Positions 1-8,587 of a stretch of 64,000 nucleotides of DNA are shown piece by piece. Position 1 is the first letter of the stretch, and the number at the start of each line of letters is the position of its first letter. Source of the stretch: Vibrio barjaei (GTDB taxonomy: Bacteria > Pseudomonadota > Gammaproteobacteria > Enterobacterales > Vibrionaceae); contig NZ_LQXO02000012.1 of assembly GCF_001639065.2 (NCBI RefSeq), forward strand, positions 310,001-374,000, read 5' to 3'. The position numbers and the translations under genes were made by a program. The notes beneath the pieces are model-generated. The model was given only the letters and a program-made list of their open reading frames with translations, did not search any database and was not told the origin of the DNA.

Positions 1-1360
1 ACATACTTAATGCCGCTTGTCTTAAGCGAAGTGCGGCGGCTTTATGTCGCTCAATGAGCTGTGGCATATCCACGCCCATAACGGCACCATCGTGAACTCG
101 CCATTGACCAGCCACCATCACACGGTCTGCCTGTTGAGCTCCGCACAATAGTAGAGCTGCGAGTGGATCGTGGCTGCCAGAGAAACGAATGTCATCGAGC
201 TTAAACATGGCAATGTCTGCTTGCTTGCCGACGGAGAGTTCGCCTATATCTGTGCGACCCATGGCGCGCGCTGATCCTGACGTTGCCCAGCGAAGCGCGT
301 CAAAGTGCGTCACGTTGTTTGAGCCGTAGCGAAGGCGTTGCAAATACATCGCCATACGAACCTCAGCTATTAGGTTTGAACCGTCGTTGGAGGCTGAACC
401 GTCTACCCCCAAGCCTACTTTCACGCCAGCTTTCTCAAGCTCGTTATTTTTACAGATACCAGAAGCTAACATCATATTAGAAGTAGGGCAGTGACTTATT
501 CCTACCTCTGCTTTACCAAGTCTGCGAATCTCTTCACTGTTAAAATGGATACCGTGAGCTAACCAAGTGCGCTCATTAAGCCAACCTACGTCTTCTAGGT
601 AATCTACCGGACGCATACCAAACTTCTCTAGACAGAAATCTTCTTCATCCAACGTTTCACAGAGATGCGTATGCGTCATCACCGATTCATTTTTGGCGAT
701 TCGTGCCGTTTCTTTCATTAAATCAGTGGTCACAGAAAATGGCGAACAAGGCGCGAGCGCAATTTGTGTCATCGCGCCATCTTCACGTTGATGATAGCTA
801 TTGATCAAGCGTAAGCTGTCGTCGACGATGGTTTGTTCCGTTTGTATTGTGTGACGCGGTGGTAATCCGCCATCATCTTCCCCTAAACTCATCGAACCGC
901 GAGTAAATATGGCCCTTATTCCAAGCTTTTGCGCGGCTTCAACTTGTAAATCTATCGCATGTTCAAGGCCAGTAGGGATTAAATAGTGATGATCCGAGGC
1001 TGTTGTACAGCCAGAGAGCAATAGCTCGACAAGTGCCAATTCTGTAGCGACACTCATCATCTCTTCGTCAAGATTTGCCCATACTGGATACAAGCTTTTT
1101 AGCCAATGAAACAGCTCTTTGTTGAGCGCATCGGGGTAAGCTCTAGTTAGCGTTTGATAAAAGTGATGGTGGGCATTCACAAGCCCTGGAGTGACGACAT
1201 GTTGTGATGCGTCAATAACCGCCGTAATGGTTGTGGTGGGTTCTTGGTTGCTTGCTACTAGCTCGATAATTCGACTGCCTTGTATGACGATACCGCCGCC
1301 AGCGTCTTCTGTAGTGCCAGTGTAAATAGCAAGTGGATTCTTAATCCATACGGTTTCCAT
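1..1360 (-). CDS. 8-oxoguanine deaminase (partial, 3' end off the left edge)
   Basis: Amidohydrolase-family deaminase. My translation from the ATG at 1360-1358 runs open to position 2 without a stop, about 453 residues, so only the last few codons are probably missing. The metal-binding NAHHHF motif is at residues 62-67. Further along are HTHLCE, LAHGIHF and a GVDGSASND aspartate motif, which fit the AtzA/TrzA-like deaminases known to act on 8-oxoguanine. The product would be urate, feeding PuuD encoded further right. The next gene upstream on the same strand is a purine permease, about 140 bp away, so the two are probably cotranscribed. Related family members act on hydroxyatrazine or guanine. 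The purine context and the motif set favour 8-oxoguanine. Confidence 0.85.
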   Translation of the reverse strand, partial: METVWIKNPLAIYTGTTEDAGGGIVIQGSRIIELVASNQEPTTTITAVIDASQHVVTPGLVNAHHHFYQTLTRAYPDALNKELFHWLKSLYPVWANLDEEMMSVATELALVELLLSGCTTASDHHYLIPTGLEHAIDLQVEAAQKLGIRAIFTRGSMSLGEDDGGLPPRHTIQTEQTIVDDSLRLINSYHQREDGAMTQIALAPCSPFSVTTDLMKETARIAKNESVMTHTHLCETLDEEDFCLEKFGMRPVDYLEDVGWLNERTWLAHGIHFNSEEIRRLGKAEVGISHCPTSNMMLASGICKNNELEKAGVKVGLGVDGSASNDGSNLIAEVRMAMYLQRLRYGSNNVTHFDALRWATSGSARAMGRTDIGELSVGKQADIAMFKLDDIRFSGSHDPLAALLLCGAQQADRVMVAGQWRVHDGAVMGVDMPQLIERHKAAALRLRQAALSM

Positions 1361-1431
1361 TCATAGTAATCCTTAGCCATCTCAGCCTTTTCAGGGAAGA
1401 GGGTCTTTTATAAGTTTTTAGTTGATGTAAG

Positions 1432-1469
1432 GTGCTCTATGTCATTGATTAAGCCATGTCCTAGAGCAC
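1432..1469. other. imperfect hairpin between permease and deaminase genes
   Basis: GTGCTCTA at 1432-1439 pairs with TAGAGCAC at 1462-1469, with a weaker inner match. No T-run follows on the minus strand, so this looks like an intercistronic mRNA structure and not an intrinsic terminator. Confidence 0.3.
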
Positions 1470-1501
1470 GACAGTTATAGCCACTGTGTTGTTAGCTGAT
1501 T

Positions 1502-2911
1502 TTAATTATTACCTTTTGTAGACAGCTCTGTCTGTGATATTTCTTGGTTTTCTTCTTGTTGCTGAAGTTCATGAATCTCTTGCTTAACCATAGCACGGCT
1601 TTCTTCGTGTGCTTCTTGCTCTTCGCGCTTGCTTGATTTTGGCAAGAACTGATGCAAAAGTACGGTGACGATCGTACCGGTTGTAATTCCTGAGTGAAGG
1701 AAGTTTGAAAGTTCATGAGGGAAATGTTGAAGTAAGCGTGGCTCAAACGTGACTGCCAATCCTGATGCTAAACCAACGCAGATGACAAGAGCATTACGTT
1801 TAGTGTCAGCCGCTTTAATAAGCATGCGAATGCCCGCGTAAGCTATCATGCCAAACATGACAAAACCCACACCGCCTAACACTGGCTTTGGAATCGTTAC
1901 CGCAATCGCCGCCAATTTCGGGAACAAACCGCCCAAGATGAGCAGTCCACCCGTTGCTGCAACAACGTAACGGCTTGCAACACCTGTAATGCCAACAATG
2001 CCTACGTTTTGACTGAATGATGCCAACGGCATAGCCGTTAAGCATGAAGCAAGTGTGCTGCCCAGACCATCACCAAGCAATCCACGCTTAAGGTCTTTAC
2101 CATCAATTTTGGTGTGACAGTTGTTTGCCAGTGCCATAAAGTCACCAGTCGCTTCGGCGATGACAACTATATAAACCAAACTCATACTTACAATGGCGCT
2201 GGCTGAGAACGTAAGACCATATTTAAACGGCTCTGGACCACCTACCCACTCAGCGGTGCTTATTTGGTTGAGATCGACCATTCCCATGGACAGCGCTACG
2301 ATGTAACCACCGGCAAGGCCGATAACAATAGCAGACGCTGCAACCGCACCTTTACAATAAACCGATACCGCAATCACAATGCCAAGTGACACAGCGGCAA
2401 GAAACAGCTTAGGTAAGGTGGCAAATTCACTGCTGACTGCGGGGGCGTCTCCGACCCAGTTCATGGCAACAGGGAGTATAGTAAGTCCGATTAAGGTGAC
2501 GACGACACCACTTACAACGGTTGGGAAGAGCTTGCGCACTTTGTCCATATAGAAGCTAGCTAATATAACGACAAACGAACCCACCAAGGCAGCTCCCATA
2601 ATGCCGGATACGCCAGAATCTTTACCTATGGAGATGGCAACACCAAGAAAGGCAAAGCTTGAGCCCATAACAACCGGTAGCTTAATTCCGATAGGGCCGA
2701 AACCGACACATTGTGCGATGGTGACGATACCAGATGCTAGTAAGGCGGCGTTAATGAGGGAAACAATTTCGTCGTTGGGTAGGCCAATGGACGCGCCAAC
2801 AATTAATGGTACAGCGACGATACCACCGATAGAGGCCAGCATATGTTGGACGGCCAGTAAAAAGGTCATGCCGTGAGGCGGTTTTTGGTTCAGGGTGTAC
2901 AGAAGTTTCAT
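1502..2911 (-). CDS. urate/xanthine permease, NCS2 family
   Basis: Inner-membrane nucleobase:cation symporter of 469 residues with about 12-14 hydrophobic segments. Family signature residues are visible: Q22-H23 in the first segment, E253 in an AEATGDF context, D281, and the QNVG..G.TGVASR motif at 301-314. In characterised homologues (XanQ, UacT) these positions bind the purine. The C-terminal tail from about 425 is a charged, glutamine/glutamate-rich cytoplasmic stretch. An AAAGGAA Shine-Dalgarno precedes the ATG. It lies just upstream of the 8-oxoguanine deaminase on the same strand, so uptake of urate, xanthine or an oxidised purine is likely. Exact substrate cannot be read from the sequence. 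Confidence 0.9.
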   Translation of the reverse strand: MKLLYTLNQKPPHGMTFLLAVQHMLASIGGIVAVPLIVGASIGLPNDEIVSLINAALLASGIVTIAQCVGFGPIGIKLPVVMGSSFAFLGVAISIGKDSGVSGIMGAALVGSFVVILASFYMDKVRKLFPTVVSGVVVTLIGLTILPVAMNWVGDAPAVSSEFATLPKLFLAAVSLGIVIAVSVYCKGAVAASAIVIGLAGGYIVALSMGMVDLNQISTAEWVGGPEPFKYGLTFSASAIVSMSLVYIVVIAEATGDFMALANNCHTKIDGKDLKRGLLGDGLGSTLASCLTAMPLASFSQNVGIVGITGVASRYVVAATGGLLILGGLFPKLAAIAVTIPKPVLGGVGFVMFGMIAYAGIRMLIKAADTKRNALVICVGLASGLAVTFEPRLLQHFPHELSNFLHSGITTGTIVTVLLHQFLPKSSKREEQEAHEESRAMVKQEIHELQQQEENQEISQTELSTKGNN

Positions 2912-3077
2912 ACTTATTCCTTTAGAGAGCGATGAATCGACTCTTCCTTGGTGGTGACATGGTGACTTCTACAAACTGCGTAGTGATAGTTATCCTGCTC
3001 GTCCGTTGTGCTGACCTAAACGGCAGGTTTAAAAAGAAGCAGTAACCGTTAAGGCACGATTACCGCTTGATTTGGGG

Positions 3078-4421
3078 TTATCCAATGAACACTAGTTTGG
3101 CAACGAAAATGGCGCTTAGTAGGTACATTGAAATAGAGACATCTTTGGTTTTACCCGTTGCTACTTTAAGAACGGTGTAAGTGATAAAACCAAGGGCGAT
3201 ACCATTAGCAATAGAGAAAGTAAGTGGCATCATTAGCGCTGTAATGGCTGCTGGAGCACCATTGGTAAAGTCTTTCCAATCAACATGCTGCATACTGCTC
3301 ATCATGACGAACGCGACATAAATAAGAGCGCCAGCTGTAGCATAAGAAGGAATCATACCGGCTAATGGAGAAAGGAAAATTGCTGCTAGGAAAAGAGCGG
3401 CAACGACAATCGCGGATAGACCGGTTCTAGCACCTGCAGCTACACCCGCGGCACTTTCTACATAACTGGTCACTGGTGGACAACCCACGCATGCACCGGC
3501 AACACTAGAAATACTATCGGCTTTAAGTGCCTTGCTTAGTCCTTCAATTTTGCCTGTTTCTTTGTTGATTAGGTGAGCTCGCTCAGCGACACCCATCAGC
3601 GTACCTGCTGTGTCAAACATGTTCACAAAAAGGAAAGCAAGAATCACACTGACCATAGACACGTTAAGCGCACCTGAAATGTCCATCGCCATAAAGGTTG
3701 GAGCAATACTTGGTGGTGCAGAGAAGAAGCCATTGTATTGAACAAGACCCAACATCATGCCAACAATAGTGACGCTAAGAATACCAATTAATACCGCACC
3801 GAACACGCGACGCTCACTGAGCACTGCGATGATCAAGAAGGCAATAGCAGCTAACAGAGCATCTGGTTTAGTGAAGTCACCTAGAGAGACCAATGTTGCT
3901 GGGTTTTCAACAACAATACCTGCGGTTTTCAAGCCGATAAGACCCAAGAAGAGACCGACACCTGCTGTCATCGAGTAACGTAAACTCTCAGGAATACTCT
4001 CAATGATCCACTGTCGTATCTTATAGAAGCTCATACCGACAAAGAGAATACCGGAGATAAATACCGCTCCGAGTGCCACTTCCCAGCTATATCCCATTTC
4101 ACTGACGACAGTGAAAGAGAAGAAAGCGTTAAGCCCCATACCGGGCGCGAGTCCAACGGGCCAGTTCGCAAACAGCCCCATGAGTAAACAGCCAATGGCT
4201 GCACCAATACAGGTGGCGACGAAGACCGCTCCCTGATCCATTCCAGAGGCCGCCATAATGCTTGGGTTGACGAAAATAATGTACGCCATAGTAGCAAAGG
4301 TCGTTACACCTCCGACGAGCTCATTTTTAACGCTCGAACCGTGTTGCTTTATCTTGAAAAAGCGTTCTAGTACGCCATTCCCAGCCGATTCGTTGAGCAC
4401 TTCTGCTTTGCTTTCATTCAT
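3078..4421 (-). CDS. AzgA-type guanine/hypoxanthine permease
   Basis: Inner-membrane purine permease of the AzgA/GhxP/PbuG branch, 447 residues. The N-terminus carries FFKIKQHGSSVKNEL followed by GGVTTFATMAYIIFVNP, and then GLAPGMGLNAFF, all characteristic of this branch. A MFDTAGTLMGV segment lies in the second half. I chose the ATG at 4421 because AAAGGAC lies 7-8 bases upstream. An ATG seven codons earlier has no comparable ribosome site. Both NCS2-type permeases face the same way, with uraH directly upstream, giving an uptake-plus-catabolism block on the minus strand. Substrate is probably hypoxanthine/guanine or adenine. Confidence 0.9.
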   Translation of the reverse strand: MNESKAEVLNESAGNGVLERFFKIKQHGSSVKNELVGGVTTFATMAYIIFVNPSIMAASGMDQGAVFVATCIGAAIGCLLMGLFANWPVGLAPGMGLNAFFSFTVVSEMGYSWEVALGAVFISGILFVGMSFYKIRQWIIESIPESLRYSMTAGVGLFLGLIGLKTAGIVVENPATLVSLGDFTKPDALLAAIAFLIIAVLSERRVFGAVLIGILSVTIVGMMLGLVQYNGFFSAPPSIAPTFMAMDISGALNVSMVSVILAFLFVNMFDTAGTLMGVAERAHLINKETGKIEGLSKALKADSISSVAGACVGCPPVTSYVESAAGVAAGARTGLSAIVVAALFLAAIFLSPLAGMIPSYATAGALIYVAFVMMSSMQHVDWKDFTNGAPAAITALMMPLTFSIANGIALGFITYTVLKVATGKTKDVSISMYLLSAIFVAKLVFIG

Positions 4422-4548
4422 TTGAGTAAGTCCTTTACACAATACCCTTAATGTAGAAACTGGGTATAAAGTTTGTTGCTTTTCCTTAAATTGAAAACAG
4501 CAGTACCCATGACACCTTGCTGCAGAGTCACTCCAGCGCTAGTGCCTT

Positions 4549-4646
4549 TCTCTAAAGAGAGCAGGTTCATTCCAATTTACTTATTGCTCTTTCGCAAAAG
4601 AGCGAGCTCTTAGAAGTGCAAGGCTGCCTGTTGTTGTCTTGCACTT
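4549..4646 (-). promoter_or_regulatory. structured leader with stacked hairpins upstream of the AzgA-type permease
   Basis: The 249-bp gap between uraH and the permease contains three inverted repeats: TCTCT/AGAGA at 4549-4560, GCTCTTT/AAAGAGC at 4586-4603 (4-nt loop), and AAGTGCAAG/CTTGCACTT at 4614-4646 (15-nt loop). None is followed by a good T-run on the minus strand. They may form a structured 5' leader for the permease mRNA or a processed end of the uraH transcript. I could not match it to a riboswitch class by eye. Confidence 0.35.
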
Positions 4647-4670
4647 GCTAGGAGAAGGTTGCTACAGCGA

Positions 4671-5024
4671 TCAACTGCCTCTGTAGGTTGAAAAACTGTA
4701 TGGGGAGGCGAGCAGAGGTACATGATAATGCGCATCCTCGTCATTCAATCCAAAGCGAATCACGATATCGTCAAGGAATGGAACTTGATCTAGCTCGACT
4801 CCTTTACGCTCAAAGTAAGGAGCGACGTGGAAAATGAGTTGGTATTTTCCAGCGACAAAGTCATCGCCTTCAAGAATAGGAGAGTCAGTTCGGCCATCGA
4901 AGTTTGTCATTACGCTTTTAATAAACTGACTTTCTTCACCTTCAATACGGAAAAGATCCACTTGGATCTCTGACCCAGGTACACCATTTGCGGTGTCTAG
5001 TACATGCGTTGTTAGTCGTCCCAT
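4671..5024 (-). CDS. uraH: 5-hydroxyisourate hydrolase
   Basis: Transthyretin-like enzyme of 117 residues that hydrolyses 5-hydroxyisourate, the PuuD product, to OHCU. The N-terminal GRLTTHVLDTA carries His7. R45 sits in the FDGR segment, His101 in HYHVPLL, and the protein ends in the diagnostic YRGS tetrapeptide. The start at ATG 5024 aligns with family members. A GTG at 5045 lies only about one base behind an AAAGGAG and would give a 7-residue extension. There is no signal peptide, so it is cytosolic. It is divergent from puuE-uraD, sharing a promoter region that holds two GTATAC palindromes. Confidence 0.95.
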   Translation of the reverse strand: MGRLTTHVLDTANGVPGSEIQVDLFRIEGEESQFIKSVMTNFDGRTDSPILEGDDFVAGKYQLIFHVAPYFERKGVELDQVPFLDDIVIRFGLNDEDAHYHVPLLASPYSFSTYRGS

Positions 5025-5070
5025 AATTGCTTCGTGCTTACACACGCTCCTTTAATGTCATCTTGTAATT

Positions 5071-5081
5071 CTGTATACAAA
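5071..5081. promoter_or_regulatory. candidate GntR operator, uraH side
   Basis: TGTATACAA core at 5072-5080, one arm of the same palindrome found at 5304-5315 and 25649-25658. It is placed about 50 bp before the uraH start. Confidence 0.5.
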
Positions 5082-5303
5082 AATCAGCTCTGTTTAATTC
5101 TATTGATATTAATATGTACACAATTTACACCATTAGTAAAGGTTTATGTTATGAAAATGTTGCATCAAAACAGTGCTAAATGTGGTTGGAACGTGCACTA
5201 AAATAGTGATGGTTAAAAATTATTCAATTATAACTTATTGAAAATTAGCGTTATGTTTCCAAAATGTAATTTGATAAACAAAATCTTTACATTGAGATAA
5301 ATT

Positions 5304-5315
5304 ATTGTATACAAT
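5304..5315. promoter_or_regulatory. candidate GntR operator, puuE side
   Basis: Perfect 12-bp palindrome ATTGTATACAAT, 68 bp upstream of the puuE ATG. It shares its 10-bp core TTGTATACAA with the promoter of the GntR gene itself. Confidence 0.6.
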
Positions 5316-5383
5316 TAAGTAAACCAAAGAGTGAAAGCGCACTCCAAAGAGAGTGCAGAAAAGAACCAAGAAGGAGTCTGTGG

Positions 5384-6316
5384 ATGAATAAGGATTATTC
5401 GCGCAATCTCATCGGCTACGGAGCGAATCCCCCTCACCCTAAGTGGCCAAATAACGCACGAATCGCGGTTTCCTTTGTATTGAATTATGAAGAAGGTGGT
5501 GAGCGTTGCTTACTGCACGGTGATGATGAATCGGAATCGTTCCTGTCGGAAATTCCGGGTGCTATGCCAATAAAAGGTGAGCGCCACATCAGTATGGAGT
5601 CTATTTACGAATACGGAAGCCGCGCCGGTGTATGGCGTGTGCTTAGGTTATTCAAGCAATACGATATTCCATTAACTATTTTCGCGGTCGCGATGGCGGT
5701 GGAGCGCTATCCAGAAGTCGCCATGGCAATGAAAGAAGCGGGCCATGAGATATGCAGTCACGGCTATCGTTGGATCGACTATCAATATACTGATGAATCG
5801 CAAGAGCGTGATCATATGGTCAAGGCGATAGAAATTATTAAGCAGGTGACGGGTGAACGTCCGCTTGGTTGGTATACCGGAAGAACCGGTCCTAATACAC
5901 GACGCATTGTGGCAGAAGAAGGTGGGTTTCTTTACGACTCTGATGCCTATGACGATGATCTTCCTTATTGGCACACTGAAGCAGGTAGACCTCAGCTAGT
6001 TATCCCGTACACGCTTGATGTAAATGACATGAGATTTGCTACCGCTCAAGGGTTCAACTCCGGCGAGCAGTTCTTCCAGTACCTAAAAGATACCTTCGAT
6101 ACCCTGTATGAAGAAGGTGAAACTGCACCCAAAATGATGTCTGTCGGCTTACATTGCCGATTAATTGGACGTCCGGGACGTATCGCCTCGCTAAAACGCT
6201 TTTTAGATTACGTAAGTCAACATGAAGATGTGTGGCTATGTCGCCGCATCGATATTGCCAAACACTGGCATGAACACCACCCATATCAACCCGATGAACA
6301 GCAAGGAGCTCAATAA
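5384..6316 (+). CDS. puuE: allantoinase PuuE
   Basis: Polysaccharide-deacetylase-fold allantoinase of 310 residues that opens allantoin to allantoate. The N-terminal RNLIGYGANPPHPKWPN stretch and FVLNYEEGGE are typical of PuuE and distinguish it from metal-dependent AllB allantoinases. GHEICSHGYRW occupies residues 120-130 in the NodB-like core. The start is supported by an AGAAGGAG sequence. The stop codon TAA at 6314-6316 overlaps the uraD ATG by one base, showing translational coupling. It is the first gene of the puuE-uraD pair, and probably of the whole run to puuD. Confidence 0.95.
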   Translation: MNKDYSRNLIGYGANPPHPKWPNNARIAVSFVLNYEEGGERCLLHGDDESESFLSEIPGAMPIKGERHISMESIYEYGSRAGVWRVLRLFKQYDIPLTIFAVAMAVERYPEVAMAMKEAGHEICSHGYRWIDYQYTDESQERDHMVKAIEIIKQVTGERPLGWYTGRTGPNTRRIVAEEGGFLYDSDAYDDDLPYWHTEAGRPQLVIPYTLDVNDMRFATAQGFNSGEQFFQYLKDTFDTLYEEGETAPKMMSVGLHCRLIGRPGRIASLKRFLDYVSQHEDVWLCRRIDIAKHWHEHHPYQPDEQQGAQ

Positions 6317-6831
6317 TGACACAATTCAAATCATGCACACCGACAACTATGGTACGTGATGAGTTTGTCTCAAGCTTTGCTGATATTTATGAGCACAGTC
6401 CTTGGGTGGCTGAGTCCGTTTTTGATGCTGGACTGGATGCAGATGACAACCATATAGAAAGCTTACATTTAAAAATGTCGATGACGCTACTTAATGCGTC
6501 TTCGCAAAAACAACTCGATTTGATCAACGCCCACCCAGATTTAGCGGGTAGAGCTGCGGTCAATGGAGAACTTACCGCGGCATCTACAGCTGAGCAGGCT
6601 GGTGCTGGTATTGACCAGTGTTCCGAAGAGGAATTTGCCAAGTTTACTACTTACAACAACAGCTACAAAAATCGCTTCAACTTTCCCTTTATCATGGCGG
6701 TTAAAGGGGCCAATCGTTACCAAATTCTTGAATCGTTCGAGATGCGATTAGGCAATGATAGTGAAACTGAGTTTGCTACTGCGCTTAACGAAATCAACAA
6801 GATAGCGTTATTTCGCTTGAGAGATATGTAA
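6316..6831 (+). CDS. uraD: OHCU decarboxylase
   Basis: 2-oxo-4-hydroxy-4-carboxy-5-ureidoimidazoline decarboxylase, 171 residues, giving S-allantoin. The catalytic His73 lies in NAHPDLAGR (71-79). A TAEQ motif sits at 91-94 and YKNRFNFPFI at 117-126, matching the substrate-binding helices of the family. AAGGAG lies seven bases before the ATG, inside the end of puuE. Known family members act immediately after UraH and before allantoinase, which is the neighbour here. Confidence 0.95.
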   Translation: MTQFKSCTPTTMVRDEFVSSFADIYEHSPWVAESVFDAGLDADDNHIESLHLKMSMTLLNASSQKQLDLINAHPDLAGRAAVNGELTAASTAEQAGAGIDQCSEEEFAKFTTYNNSYKNRFNFPFIMAVKGANRYQILESFEMRLGNDSETEFATALNEINKIALFRLRDM

Positions 6832-6989
6832 GTCAAAGGAAAGGCGACTATCTCTTTTATTAACCTAAGCTCGAAAGCCTAAGCTGGAAAATCTAAGCAA
6901 TGAGCGCATCGGCAGAGGCCGATAATGGCGACGAGCAAGCAGGTACTCATTTTATTATTAATTGGATTAATTGAACTGGATGACAGGAA

Positions 6990-7976
6990 ATGTCTTTGAA
7001 TATTGAACAATACATCAACCTTGCAGATGACAAACTAGGCGCAGAAGCGCTATACGCTACCGATGACTTCTTTGCTGACAAGAGTCGTTTACTTCGTCGT
7101 GAAGCACCTGAGTGGAAAGACGACCTTTATGACGACAATGGCAAATGGATGGATGGTTGGGAAAGCCGCCGTAAACGTGGCGAAGGTTATGACTTCTGTG
7201 TGGTTAAGCTCGGTTTAGCAGGAACGATTGCAGGCCTTGATATCGATACCTCATTTTTCACAGGTAACTTCCCTCCGTCAGCGTCTGTTGACGCGATTTA
7301 TAGCCCAGATGCTGATCCAACTCATGCGGAAGGCTGGGAAGAAATTCTACCGTCACAAAGTCTAGAAGGTGACAAGCACCATCTAAACGAAATTGACAGC
7401 GACAAAGTATATACCCATGTTCGTCTTAACATCTATCCAGATGGTGGTGTAGCGCGTCTTCGTGTCTACGGTAGCCCAAGTGTAGATTGGAATGCTATCG
7501 ACGAGTTGCAACAAGTCGACTTGGCGGCCGTAGAAAATGGTGGTCGTGCGTTGGCTTGTAGTGATGAGCACTATGGTAATAAGTCAAATATCCTTGGCCC
7601 TGGTCGTGGTGAAAACATGGGTGATGGTTGGGAGACCGCTCGACGCAGAACGCCGGGTAATGACTGGGTGATTGTGGCACTTGGACATGCGGGTAATGTT
7701 GGCCGTGTTGTTGTTGATACAGCGCACTTCAAAGGTAACTACCCAGATAGTTGCTCAATTCAAGCCGCTTACGTGAAAGGTGGAACAGATGATCAAGTTG
7801 CCACTCAGAGTCTGTTTTGGAAGGAGCTACTTCCTTCTCAAAAACTGAACGCACACGATATTCATGAGTTTGTTGCTGAGGTTAACGAGATTGGTCCAGT
7901 TACCCATGTAAGACTAAACATCTTCCCTGATGGTGGTATTAGTCGCTTACGCCTATTCGGCACAAAAGCAGACTAA
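6990..7976 (+). CDS. alc: allantoicase
   Basis: Allantoate amidinohydrolase of 328 residues producing ureidoglycolate and urea. It is built of two similar halves, as in the allantoicase family. The first contains GWESRRKRGEGYDFCVVKLG and FFTGNFPPSAS. The second contains GWETARRRTPGNDWVIVALG and HFKGNYPDSCS. Each half ends in a THVRLNI.PDGG..RLR strand. ACAGGAA precedes the ATG. The gap to uraD is 158 bp and has a small ATCGGC/GCCGAT hairpin but no obvious terminator. allA follows 20 bp later. Confidence 0.95.
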   Translation: MSLNIEQYINLADDKLGAEALYATDDFFADKSRLLRREAPEWKDDLYDDNGKWMDGWESRRKRGEGYDFCVVKLGLAGTIAGLDIDTSFFTGNFPPSASVDAIYSPDADPTHAEGWEEILPSQSLEGDKHHLNEIDSDKVYTHVRLNIYPDGGVARLRVYGSPSVDWNAIDELQQVDLAAVENGGRALACSDEHYGNKSNILGPGRGENMGDGWETARRRTPGNDWVIVALGHAGNVGRVVVDTAHFKGNYPDSCSIQAAYVKGGTDDQVATQSLFWKELLPSQKLNAHDIHEFVAEVNEIGPVTHVRLNIFPDGGISRLRLFGTKAD

Positions 7977-7996
7977 ACTTAATAGAGGGAATTTTT

Positions 7997-8566
7997 ATGA
8001 GTAATGGTATTCGTCATCTAACTATTGAGCCACTCACTAAAGCCGCATTTGAGCAGTTTGGTGATGTGATTGAAGTTGAAAATAGTGACTATTTTATGAT
8101 CAATAATGGATCAACTCGTCGCTACCATAAGCTAGCAGAAGCCGATGTTGAAGAGCTGGGGGGGCGTGCGATCATGAGTATCTTCCAAGCGACCCCGCTT
8201 CAGTATCCGCTCGTTATTTCAATGTTAGAGCGACACCCACTGGGTTCACAGGCGTTTATACCATTGCTTGGTCAACCGTATCTTATCGTTGTCGCACCAA
8301 AAGGCGACAATCCTTCTTTGACTGATTGCCGAGCTTTCTATAGCAACGGTCGTCAAGGGGTCAACTATCACAAAGGCGTTTGGCACCATCCTGTTCTGGC
8401 TCTGACCGACCAAGATAAATTTCTGATCGTCGATAGAGCTGGAGAAGGACACAACTGTGATGAAGTGTTCTTTGAAGAAAACCTTGTACAGTTGGACTTG
8501 AAGGATTTACCGCAAGGCATCGATAAGACGAAACAAGATAAGGACAAGCAGCAAGCGACTGTCTAA
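7997..8566 (+). CDS. allA: ureidoglycolate lyase
   Basis: Cupin-fold AllA enzyme of 189 residues that splits ureidoglycolate into glyoxylate and urea. Recognisable segments are IEPLTKAAFEQFGDVIE near the N-terminus, ERHPLGSQAFIPL around residues 77-89, and GVNYHKGVWHHPVLAL in the core. The C-terminal 15-20 residues are lysine/aspartate-rich and dispensable-looking. It sits between alc and puuD with short gaps, so almost certainly in the same operon. Together with alc it ends the pathway at glyoxylate plus two urea. No urease or glyoxylate carboligase is present in the window. Confidence 0.95.
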   Translation: MSNGIRHLTIEPLTKAAFEQFGDVIEVENSDYFMINNGSTRRYHKLAEADVEELGGRAIMSIFQATPLQYPLVISMLERHPLGSQAFIPLLGQPYLIVVAPKGDNPSLTDCRAFYSNGRQGVNYHKGVWHHPVLALTDQDKFLIVDRAGEGHNCDEVFFEENLVQLDLKDLPQGIDKTKQDKDKQQATV

Positions 8567-8587
8567 GCTGCTTTTGAGGAGTGTGTT

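Larger units (their letters stand above)
5025..5383. promoter_or_regulatory. divergent uraH / puuE promoter region
   Basis: AT-rich 359-bp intergenic stretch between divergent purine genes. It contains a GTATAC palindrome near each gene: CTGTATACAAA around 5071-5081 on the uraH side and ATTGTATACAAT at 5304-5315 on the puuE side. I see no gene in it. A purine-responsive GntR regulator encoded at 24857-25594 is the natural candidate to bind here. Confidence 0.6.

Noticed and set aside
1492..1746. 84-residue minus-strand frame over the end of the uric/xanthine permease gene
   Set aside because: It lies in another frame inside the real permease gene, with low-complexity lysine-rich content and no ribosome site.
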